From Baffinella frigidus (lineage: Eukaryota; Cryptophyceae; Cryptomonadales; Baffinellaceae), in NCBI GenBank assembly GCA_026770585.1, contig MU647113.1, positions 93,364 through 109,098 of the forward strand: a stretch of 15,735 nt of DNA. The letters run 5' to 3'. How positions within the stretch are numbered: position 1 is the first letter of the stretch; each line of letters starts with the position of its first letter. Position numbers and translations under genes: made by a program. Shown in pieces: positions 1-10,028 of this stretch. Below the pieces are notes generated by a model. That model was not told the DNA's origin. It searched no databases and saw only the letters and a list, made by a program, of their open reading frames with translations.

Positions 1-420
1 GCACCCTTAACCCTGAACCTTGAACCCTAAAACCCAAATCCTAAAACCTGAAGCCTGAACCCGAAACCCGAAATCCGAAACCCGAAACCCGAAACCCGAA
101 ACCCTGAACCCTGAACCCTGAACCCTGAACCCCAACCCCCAAACCCCCAACCCCCAACCGCAAAACCCAACCGCAAACCCTACCCCCCAAACCCCTCAAC
201 CATGAACGTTCAACTAGGTGGGACCCCAACCCAAACCCCGAAACCCTAGGTGGCGCTCACTGCGTGCGACTTCATTCCCGCGGCGGGCAACCTCTCCTCG
301 CACCCAAACCCCTAAACCTCAAACCCCAAACCCTATACCCTAACCCCCACCCCCCAAACCCCCGAACCCCAAACGCTCAACGCTAAACGATGAACGCTAA
401 CCTAACCTCGCGTTGCAAGG
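1..420 (+). repeat. Degenerate telomere-like heptads, upstream intron
   Basis: Runs of CCCTGAA, CCCGAAA and CCCCAAA interrupted only by the exon 1 copy at 251-300. Presumably intron of the same gene; no other coding signal. Confidence 0.8.
251..300 (+). pseudogene. Truncated copy of exon 1
   Basis: After a TAG acceptor at 248-250 the frame reads VALTACDFIPAAGNLSS, matching the first half of exon 1, then breaks up before the ADGDS motif and returns to heptad repeats. It could be the remnant of a duplicated exon or belong to an upstream Calx-beta unit. Confidence 0.55.
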
Positions 421-446
421 TCAACATGGGTTCGCGTCCATCGTTG

Positions 447-597
447 CCACGCAGGGCTGGAGGGGGGGGTATTCAAAAGTAATTTTTTGATGGGATTTTT
501 TTCGCCAAAGTAATTTTTTAGCACAAAAACGGCTCCAAGAACGAGCAAAAGGCTCCAAGAACGAGGAAGGAATACCCCACCCACGGGCCTGGAGTGG
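447..597 (+). mobile_element. 150-bp CCAC...GTGG element, copy A
   Basis: The ends CCACGCAGGGCTGG and CCTGGAGTGG are imperfect inverted repeats. Inside, GGGGTATTCAAAAGTAATTT is followed by repeated GGCTCCAAGAACGAG and GGAATACCCCAC. Shares this layout with 917-1066 and 2780-2928. Confidence 0.65.
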
Positions 598-672
598 TAC
601 CTGATTCTAGCGGATTCCTCTCTTCCCTACACCCTGAAACTCTGAAGCCCTGAAGCATCCACGCCAACGCAG

Positions 673-767
673 GTCGACCTCGCGGTGTGCGACTTCATCC
701 CGGCGATGGGCGTGCTCTCGTGGGCGGACGGCGACTCCGACGACAAGCACGTGTCTGTCTACATCAG
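673..767 (+). CDS. Exon 1: second half of a Calx-beta-like domain
   Basis: The acceptor CAG ends at 672 and the donor GTGGCC starts at 768. The frame starts VDLAVCDFIP and contains the diagnostic GVLSWADGDS stretch followed by a VSVYI strand. This matches the Calx-beta pattern of G-x-L-x-[FW]-x-x-G-[DE] followed by a V-x-V-x-I strand. It ends in phase 2 (AG), completing an Arg codon with the first base of exon 2. Two further copies lie at 251-300 and 882-1089; the latter could be an alternative exon. Confidence 0.72.
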
Positions 768-3700
768 GTGGCCCTCGATACCTAATCCCGCTACAACTCG
801 GATGTAGCCCGGTACAAATCGCAGGATCGCGGTACGGGCGTACAACTTTTTGGTACAAAACTTGTAGCGGCGTGCCCCCAGGAGTGCTCTCGAGGGCGGA
901 CGGCGATTCCGCGGACCCACCCAGGATTGTTGGGGGGGGTATTTCAAAAGTAATTTTTCTGGGAAAAATATTTCACAAGTCATTTTTTCGATGTGAAAAT
1001 GGCTCAAATGCCAGCCAATGGCTCAAATGCCAGCCACGAAATACCTCCACGAAGGATCCTGCGTGGAAGCTTGTGTCTGTCTATATCAGGTAATCCCCAA
1101 CCAAAATCCTGAACCACTACCCCCCCCCCTGTTTTCTTGAACGATAAACCATAAACGTGTCAACCTAAAACCCCATAAACCATAAACCATAAACCATAAA
1201 ACATAAATCATAAACCCAAAACCCATAACCCACCTCCCTAAACCCACAACCCTAAACCCTATACCCCAAAATCAAACCCCAAGCCCCCAACCCCAAACCC
1301 CCAAACCCTCAACCCCAAACCCTAAAACCCAAACCCTCAACCCCAACCCTCAACTCCAAAACCTTAACCCCAAACCCTCAACCCCAAACCCTCAACCCCA
1401 AACCCCAACCCAGGAGTGCCACGCAGCGGAGCCAGCGGGAGACGTTCAAGTTTGCTATTTCGGGGAAGATGAACGACACCATAAACGAGTTCTGCGGAGG
1501 GTACCACCCGAAACCCTGGCCACAGTTGAATAACATGACGAAAATAGTTTCAAAATACCCTCCAAAGTTGGCTGAAATATAGGTGACTGTCTTATCGATT
1601 TGTCTAGAATGTTCTAGAGTGTTCCAGAGTCGGTGGGAGACGTTCAAGTTTGCTATTTCGGGGAAGATGAACGACACCATAAACGAGTTCTGCGGGGGGT
1701 ACCGAATCCCGAAACCCGAAACCCGAAACCCTACCTCTACAGCCTCAACCTTCAACTTTAAACCCTAAATCATGAGGGTGAGGGTTTAATCTCAACGCTC
1801 CTCCTCAGCCCTCAGCCCTAAACCTTTCACCCTAAACCCTAAACCCTAAACCCGAAACCCTCAACCCCAAACCCTAAACCCTAAACCATAACCCATAACC
1901 CCCAAACCTCCAACCCTACACTTTCAACCTTCAACCCTGCACCCTCAATCTTCAACGGTAAACCGCAAACCCCACACCCTTAGCCTCAACCACAAAAACA
2001 GGTATGGGGCAACGTTCGATGCGGGAGCGAGGGACTCCTCAATCTTCACGGACCTGCACTGCTCCCGCACCTTTTTCTCTGAGGTGAGGAGGGTTTCTGG
2101 TTTAGGGTTGAGACTTCAGGGTTTCTCGGTGAGGGTTGAGAGTTTAGAGTTGAGAGGTTAGGGCTGAGGGTCAACCCGTGTCCCCACCAACCTGCACTGC
2201 TCACGCTCCTTCTACTCCCGAGGTCACCCTACACCCTAGTCAGGGTTCAGGGTACGCACCGCGACCTTTTTGGATATCCCAAGGAAGACGGATCTCATCC
2301 GGTCGAGTATTTGAGTCAAATACGATTTCGGGGATCTCCGATGCGATTTGCAACGAAAATTACTACACGGACGTGACTGAAAATGTCCGGTGTGTAGTAA
2401 TTTTCGTTGCCAGGATCGTATTTGAGTCAAATACTCGCCGCGATTAGATCTCAACCTTTTTGAGCACCCCGAGGATGATGGACCCACGAGACGCGCGGGC
2501 TATGTGTTCAGGGTGAGGGGTTTAGGGTTCAGGGTTCAGGAGTTGAGTGGAGGGGTGATGGACTCCTTGGTATCCACTGATCTCCACTGCTCCCGCTGCA
2601 AATTCTTGTGGGTGTGGCCTATATATGATAGATGGACGGCTTATTTGGACGTGACGGTAGTAACTTTTTGTACCGGCTTGTACCTTTTTGTACCGCCTTG
2701 TTACAGCCCGGTACTACTTTCGGGACGTGACAGCAGTACCCCTTCTCCGAAGTCACCCCTTGAACACTTTGCACCGTCACTACACAGGGCGCTCCGTGGG
2801 GGTATTCCAGGGGCGCCCTTTGAGCCATTGGGGCGCCCTTGGAGCCGTTTTCTCCCTAAAATTGACTTTTGAATCCAATTTCTCTTGAAAATTGACTTTT
2901 GAATACCCCCCCCTCCAGCCCTGCGTGGATGGCAAGAGAGACTCTCGCGGCGAAACCCATTCCCAACCCAAATCTCCTCTCGAAAGATAACTGAATCAGT
3001 TCCTCAATCAGCGTTGTTATTCAATTAAGAGGCCTAATTAAATTCACCATGCCATAATTCATTTCTCCTATGCAACATCCTATTGAACACGAACTGATTC
3101 AGTTATCTTCCGAGACGAAATCCGACGAGTCCCCTGCGCCCGCCGCGAACGTCGCCCCGTACCTGGTGTAGGGTTTGAGGCTTAGGGCGCAGGGGTAAGG
3201 GACTCCTCGGTCTTCACCGACCTGCACTGCTCCCGCTCCTTCTACTCCGAGGCCACCCCTTGAAAACAATGCACCGTCAATGGCTACCACCCTGGAGGGA
3301 CCTCTGAGGCAAATCAGACCTTTGCTTGGGTAGATTTACAAGGGGGTGTACTGCGATTCCAGTACATCCCCTTGTAAATCTACCCAAGAAAAGGTCCAAT
3401 TTGCCCCAGAGTTCTCACCAGGGTGGGAGAGAGTCTCGCGGCTGAACCGCTCCTTCTTTTCCGAGGTGATGAGGGTGTAGGGTTCAGGGTTTACGGTTGA
3501 GGATCCAGGGTTTCGGGTTTAGGACCACCTCGGGTGCAGCGACCCCCACTGCTCCCGTTCCTTCTACTCCGAGGCCACCCTGCACCATCACCCTCTACCC
3601 TCTTTACTTTCCCCTGAGCCTCCCCTAAGCCTCCCCTAAGCCCTACGCCCTAAACCCTAAACCCTAAACCCCAAACCGTGAAACGTAAACCCTAAACCCT

Positions 3701-4616
3701 AAACCCCGACCCCCAAAATCCTAAATCCTAACCTAAACCCCAAACCCTCAACCATAAACCATAAACCATAACCCTGAACCCTAACCCCCAAACCCTAGAC
3801 CCTGAACCCCAAACCGCAACCCCCCCTAACCAGGTGACAGTGACGGTGAACTCTAACCCAGCCGGCGGAGTCTTCCAGCTCTACTCCCATTCATAAGCGT
3901 TCCTCATCTAATCCCTAAACTAAACCCCTGCACTAAACCCAACCCAGAGCCCTTCTGGCACGACTGGCCCTGCCTGAAGCCTGAAGTCTGAACCCAAAAC
4001 AGGTGACCGTGACGGTGAACTCGAACCCTGCCGGCGGAGTGTTCCAGCTGTACTCGCACGGGTGGCCGTTCCTAATCGACGATGGCGCGGCATCCATCGC
4101 GGTGAGTCCCCCGCCCTTCTTTGCAAACCCCGCATTCTTTCCAACCCCACTCGAGAACAGTCTGGCCGTCAACCCGAGGGAGGCGGAGCGAGCCACACAG
4201 CGGGCTACGAAGGGATTTTCGGGCAGGAAATGCCCGAGTTTCTGTTGCCTTATCCTAGGACCCCCCCCTGTGTCCCTACGGGTTGTCTACCGTAGGGACT
4301 CGCGCAGCAGGCCGACTGGAGCGCCTCGAGACCCTGGCCTATCCCCGAAACCCTAACCACGCGGTGGGCTTCGAGGGTTTCTGCACCCCTAAATTTAGCG
4401 GTAACGTGACCAAATTTACACGAGAAAATCCTTAAAGTTAACTGCCCACAGGGTAAGTTGACTTCTGATGAAAGGTCCGTAGTCCACCGTATGGACCCTA
4501 AACCCTCAACCCGAAACGGTAGGTGTTCGCGATCGAGCGAGTCTTCGGATCCACGGGCGTCGTCTCCGTTGAAGCGCGCACGGAAGGTTCTTAACCCTCA
4601 CCCTCACCCTCACCCG

Positions 4617-4655
<39 letters not shown>

Positions 4656-4658
4656 CCC

Positions 4659-4723
<65 letters not shown>

Positions 4724-7700
4724 TCACCCGAAACCCTACACCCTACACCCTTCACCCAAAACCCGAAACCCTCAACCCTCAGCGACCCTAAACCCGAAAC
4801 CCGGAACCCGAAACCCGAAACCCGAAACCCGAAACCCGAAACGCTAAACCCTAAACGCAAAACCAACCCTGAGACGCAAAACCAACCGAGCCCTGAAACG
4901 CAAAACCAACTGAGCCCTGAACCCGAAACCCTTTCACGGTGCTAAACCCAAACCCCTAAACCCGAAACACCACACGCCAAACCCCAACCCCCAACCTCCG
5001 AACCCCGAACCCCTGCAGGCGTACCCTACTACGGCACGGCCGATCCCAGCGTGCACTTTGAGGCTATCCAGGAGACCTACTCGTGGTACGACAAGGTAAC
5101 CAATCCCTAACACTGAACCCCGCAAACCACCAACCCCCGTAAACCCGGAACCCGAAACCCAAACTGAAACCCGAAAACCCGAGACCCGAAAACCGAACAC
5201 CCCAAACCCCAAACTCAAAACCCCACACCACAAACCCCAAACCCTAAACCCCAAACCCCAAACCCCACACCCCAAACCCCCAACCCCCCAACCCAAAACC
5301 AGAAAACCATGAGCCTTGTACCAGAAAAACCGGACCCTAAAAATAAAACCCCGAAATGAAACCCGCAACCCGAAACCTTGAACCATTTCTGGTACGAACA
5401 GGACACGGGGCCGCGGTTCGTGCGCGTGCCCATCCTTGCCGACACCGTCCCGGACAACACCCTCGTTGAGCTCCGCGTCCGCCTAAATGCGGTAACGCTC
5501 CACCCTCCAATCTATTTTTCCTCACCAATTTGGTGTTCTCACCAATTTGGCGAGACCGGGCCCTTTTTCGCCCCAAAGTTGACAGATTTGTACCGCGGAC
5601 CTGGCGTGTCAACTTGTGGATAGTTTCCTTGCCGACACGGTCCCGGACAACACTCATAGGCTAACGGCCTGCAAATGGGGTAGTTGAGCATACGGCATTG
5701 CCTAGGACCTCCTACCGTAGGCCGAGGGATCCTAGGACCAAAAAGTCCCGGCCTACGGTAGGAGGTCCTATGCAATGCCGTAGGCCTCACTACCCCATTT
5801 TCAGGCCGTTACCCTATTAACACGCTCGTTAAGCTCCGCGTGCGCCTCAATTTGGTACGGGTCCACTCTGCATCACTCGTTTTTTTGGCGGACTATTGTT
5901 AAGTTGACACGCTGGGTTTGTCGTACACATTCGTCATTTTTGGAGCGGAAAACAGCCCCAGGGAAGCAAGCTGGTGAGCCCAAATAGACTGCATGAGCGT
6001 ATGCCCATCCTCGCGGACACCCTGCCGCAGTCTGTTTGGTCTCACCAATGTGGCGACACCTTTTCGCGCCAAAGTTGACATATGTGTACCGGAACCCAGC
6101 TTGTCAACTTGAGGATAGTCTCCGAGTGAACACCGTCCCGGACAGCACCCTCGTCAAACTCGCCGCCCGCCTCTCGGCGGTAACTCTACACCCTCCAAAC
6201 TATTTTTTCTCACCACTTTGGCGAGACCTTTTCGCTCAAAAGTTGACAGATGTGTACTGCGAACCTGGCGTGTCAGCTTGAGAATAGTATCCTCGCCCGA
6301 AACCCGAAACCCGAAACCCGAAACCCAAAACCCGAAACCCGAAACCCGAAACCTTGAACCCTCAACCCTGAACACTGAACACTGAATCCTGAACACTGAA
6401 CGCTAAACCCTAAACCCCAAACCCTCAACAGTAAACCCTCAACCCCGAACCCCAAACCCGAATCGCAGAACTCGAAAAACGCGGGACTGGACTTGGCCAA
6501 GACGACTGCCAGGTCTCAACTCTAAACCCTAAACCCTGAACCATGAACCACAAACTATAAATCCGAAGCCCGAAACCCTCAACCCTCAACCCGAAACCTG
6601 AAACCCGAAACCTGAACCCCCAAACCCCAAACCCTAAAACCCGCAACCCGCAACCCGAAACCCGAAACCCGAAATCCGAAACCCTAACCCCTACACCCCA
6701 AACCCGCAGGCTGTTTATCAAGCCTGTGGACTTCATCCCGCAGTTCCTCGCGACATCAATCGGAGACACGACCAACGTCCTGGACTTAGACAACCCCATC
6801 ACTTTCTCCTTCCGCACCAACGTCATCGCCGGTGCGTTCCTTGTTACTCGCTCTGCCCCAGACGGCTTCACGGGCGGTTCTTAAGTTGACATCCTGGGTC
6901 GTCGGTACAGATCCGTCAACTTTGGGATGAAAACAGGCCTGGTCGCACCATTTTGGCGAGACAAAATAGACGGAGCCAGAGCTAGGCTTAGGGTTGATGG
7001 TGTTGCGGCCATCGGCGATACAACACACGTCCTCGGCTTGGAAAACCCCACCACTTCCTCCTTCCGTACCAACATCATCGCCGGTACGTTCTTGCTTCAG
7101 GCAAACCCTCAGTTCTCCATTCCGTAGTCCTGACCAATCACTTCTCATGAGCGAGGAACCCCTCAACAATTGACCGTAAACCCTAACCCCCCCCCGCAAA
7201 CCCTGAACCCTCAACCCCGAACGCTAACCCCCGTAACCCAAACCGCACAAACCCAGGCGCGGTCGTGACCATATCGGAGCTGGCCAACACCAACACCCCC
7301 TCCTAGAACCGAACCCCTAACCCCTAACCGCTACACCCCACACGCCCACGCGCGGTCGTCACAGCCGCCAACTATAATTCCGCCAAACCTGAACCCCAAA
7401 CCCTACCGCTACCGAGCGAGGACGGGACACGATTTTAAAAACTTTGACCTGAATCCTGAAGGAAATGGACTTTTAAAATGAAAAGCCAGGACCGGAATCC
7501 CGGTCCTGGCTGTCTGATATGTGCCGAGTTGGCTCGACAGCGGAAACCCCCAAACCCCACACGCCACACAGGCCCAGACGCGGTCGTCACGATATCGGAG
7601 CTGGCGAACACCAACACCCCGTCCGGAACCATCGCTCTCTCGGGAGCCCACGCCGTGATCTTCGGCTCGTCAGGGTACGAACCCTATACCTGAAGCCCTC

Positions 7701-8272
7701 ACCCCCATACCGAAAACGCGAAAACCCTGAAACCTGTGGGGAGTCTGTTCTTTTTCGAGGTGCTCTCGCGCACCGTCGATCCGGATCGTCGCGACCCGCT
7801 ACGATACCCTGCACCTCAGATCGACTGCGTCTTTCTATCATCCCTGCACCAGTCCGAACCCCCACAACCTCCCATCGAACAGGGTCTTCGACCAGGCAGC
7901 CGGCACGATGACCCTCACAGTCGCCTACGGGAAAACCATCGATCCGGGAATGGACGTTTCAGCGACGTTTACGCTCCGGTATCCCTAGACCCTAAACCCT
8001 AAACCCTGAACCATTAACCCTGCACCATAAACCCTAAACCTCAAACCCTAAACCCTATACCCTCATCCGTAAACCCTGAACCCTAAACTGAACCTTAAAC
8101 CCTAACCCCTATGCTCTCGGGACACACCGAAACCTTCACTGAACCCTGCTCGATCTAAATCCTAAATCCTAAAACCTAACCCCCAAAACCTGAACCCCAA
8201 CCCCAGCACCAGGAACGGCGGAGTGGTGCAGACAACGCGGATCGTCAACCCTCAACCCTCAACCCTCAACCA

Positions 8273-8324
<52 letters not shown>

Positions 8325-9842
8325 ACACTACACCCTCAACCCTCAACCCTCAACCCTCAACACTACACACTCAACCCTCCACATTCAATCCTGAACCCTA
8401 ACCCCCCAAACCTGAACCCAAAACCCCGAAACAAAAAAAACAAAAACTCAAAACCCGAACCCCACCGCCAGGAACGGCGGGGTTGTGCAGCAAAGGCGGA
8501 TCGCGACGATCCGGATCGACGCGAGCTCATCATGCACACGCCCGAGCATCGGCGGCGTCGCGCTCGCGTGCCCGTCCTCCTTTCAGGTATGTACCAGGAA
8601 TGATAGAAAGACGCAGTCGAATTGAGGTGCAGGGTATCGTAGCGGATCGCGTCGATCCGGATCGACGCGAGCTCCTCGTGCACGCGTCCGAGCGTGGGCG
8701 GCTCGCGTGCCCGTCCTCGTTCCAGGTATGAACCGCGCCGCGGCGATATCCAGCACCTCACATCGACAGCGCCTTTCTATTTTTCCTGGTACAAAAAGTC
8801 CGAGCGTGGGCGGCGTCGCGCTCGCGTGCCCCTCATCCTTCCAGGCAACCCTGCCACGCGACGATATCCTGCACCTCAAATCGACAGTGGACTAACTCAG
8901 CTTGGGTCGAATCAGTACTACTCCGCGGACCGCTTTGTACCAGGAATAATAGAAAGACGCAGTCGATTTGAGGTGCAGGACATCGTAGCGGATCGCGTCG
9001 ATCAGGATCGACGCGAGCTCATCGTGCACGCGCCCGAGCATTGGCCCTCCTCCTTCCAGGTACGAACCGCGCCGCAACTTTTGGCGTGAATTCTACATCC
9101 TGCGCGATCCAACACCCTGCGGCCTTTGCATGTTAAGGCGTACCCAACCCTGGTTGCGAATGACGCTCTGGTTAGACACGCCGATGCGATCAGAGCTGGG
9201 CGAGGGTCACCAGAACGACTTAATAGGGTAACGGCCTGAAAATGGGGTAGTTAGGCATACGGCATTGCCTAGGACCTCCTACCGTAGGCCGAGACTTTTT
9301 GGTCCTAGGATCCCTCGGCCTACGGTAGGAGGTCCTAGGCAATGCCGTATGCCTAACTACCCCATTTTCAGGCCGTTAGCCTACGAGACTGTTGAGTGAG
9401 TAGAAATACACCACAACTTTTCCCTCCTCTTTATTACTCTCGATACAGGTCCTAGAAAGGATCTTATGCCCCAACCCCCGAACCCTAACCCAGATCGCGC
9501 CAGTGAGCATGATCGGGCGCCTGCTCGGATATATCGTACTGTCCGTCATCAACTGACCTTCTTTTGGCTGGGTTTTCTTCTTCTTTCGACGGGAAAATTA
9601 TCTTCTTTTGGCGGGAAAATTATCTTCTTTTGGCGGGAAATTTATCTTCTTTTGGCGGGAAAGCTGTCAGAAACGCCGATGCAGAGCTGCACGAGCGCAC
9701 TCTCACCACGGGTGTTGACTGACGAGTGCTTTTCCTGGAACCCAGGTCGCGCCGGTGAGCATGGTCGGGCGCCTGCTCGGCTACATCGTCCTCTCCGTCG
9801 TCACCCCAACCGTCCTCTCCAACGGGTGCACCCTACACCCTA

Positions 9843-9873
<31 letters not shown>

Positions 9874-9938
9874 ATATAACAATATCTATTACATAGTATA
9901 AATATTATGTAAATTTTATCAAATCATATGTCAATATG

Positions 9939-9983
<45 letters not shown>

Positions 9984-9987
9984 TATA

Positions 9988-10028
<41 letters not shown>

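Larger units (their letters stand above)
5508..6290. repeat. GTTGACA-family elements, four copies
   Basis: Elements of about 100-115 bp at 5508-5624 (+), 5890-5991 (-), 6028-6122 (+) and 6195-6290 (+). Shared order: TCTATTT, CTCACCAATTTGGCGAGACC, TTTTCGC, AAAGTTGACAGATTTGTACC, ACCTGGCGTGTCAACTTG, GATAGT. Found only in or beside exon 6 copies in this stretch. Confidence 0.65.
7767..9000. repeat. GAGGTGCAGG-family arms, direct and inverted
   Basis: Forward arms at about 8590-8660 and 8938-8995 (GTACCAGGAATGATAGAAAG, ACGCAGTCGA, TTGAGGTGCAGG). Inverted arms at about 7790-7855, 8741-8791 and 8858-8892. Forward and inverted arms can pair, and exon 11 fragments lie between or next to them. Confidence 0.6.

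Noticed and set aside
41-229. Minus-strand open frames rich in GFRVSGFGFRV-type repeats (here and at 4591-4866, 4934-5386, 6273-6871, 13766-13963)
   Set aside because: They are translations of the CCCGAAA/CCCCAAA heptads read on the opposite strand, with no independent coding signal.
4458-4847. Open frame with a long Pro-His repeat
   Set aside because: It is the CCCTCA hexamer array translated. The real coding part here is only exon 4 (4523-4586), in a different frame.
7485-7510. Rho-independent terminator
   Set aside because: Perfect hairpin but no T tract, and the locus is clearly eukaryotic.
8223-8603. Open frame with repeated NPQPSTL
   Set aside because: CCCTCAA array read in a stop-free frame; its start is only a truncated exon 11 copy.
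9746-9825. Transmembrane helix in exon 12
   Set aside because: The hydrophobic run is only about 12 residues and is flanked by beta-strand-like sequence in a beta-rich protein.
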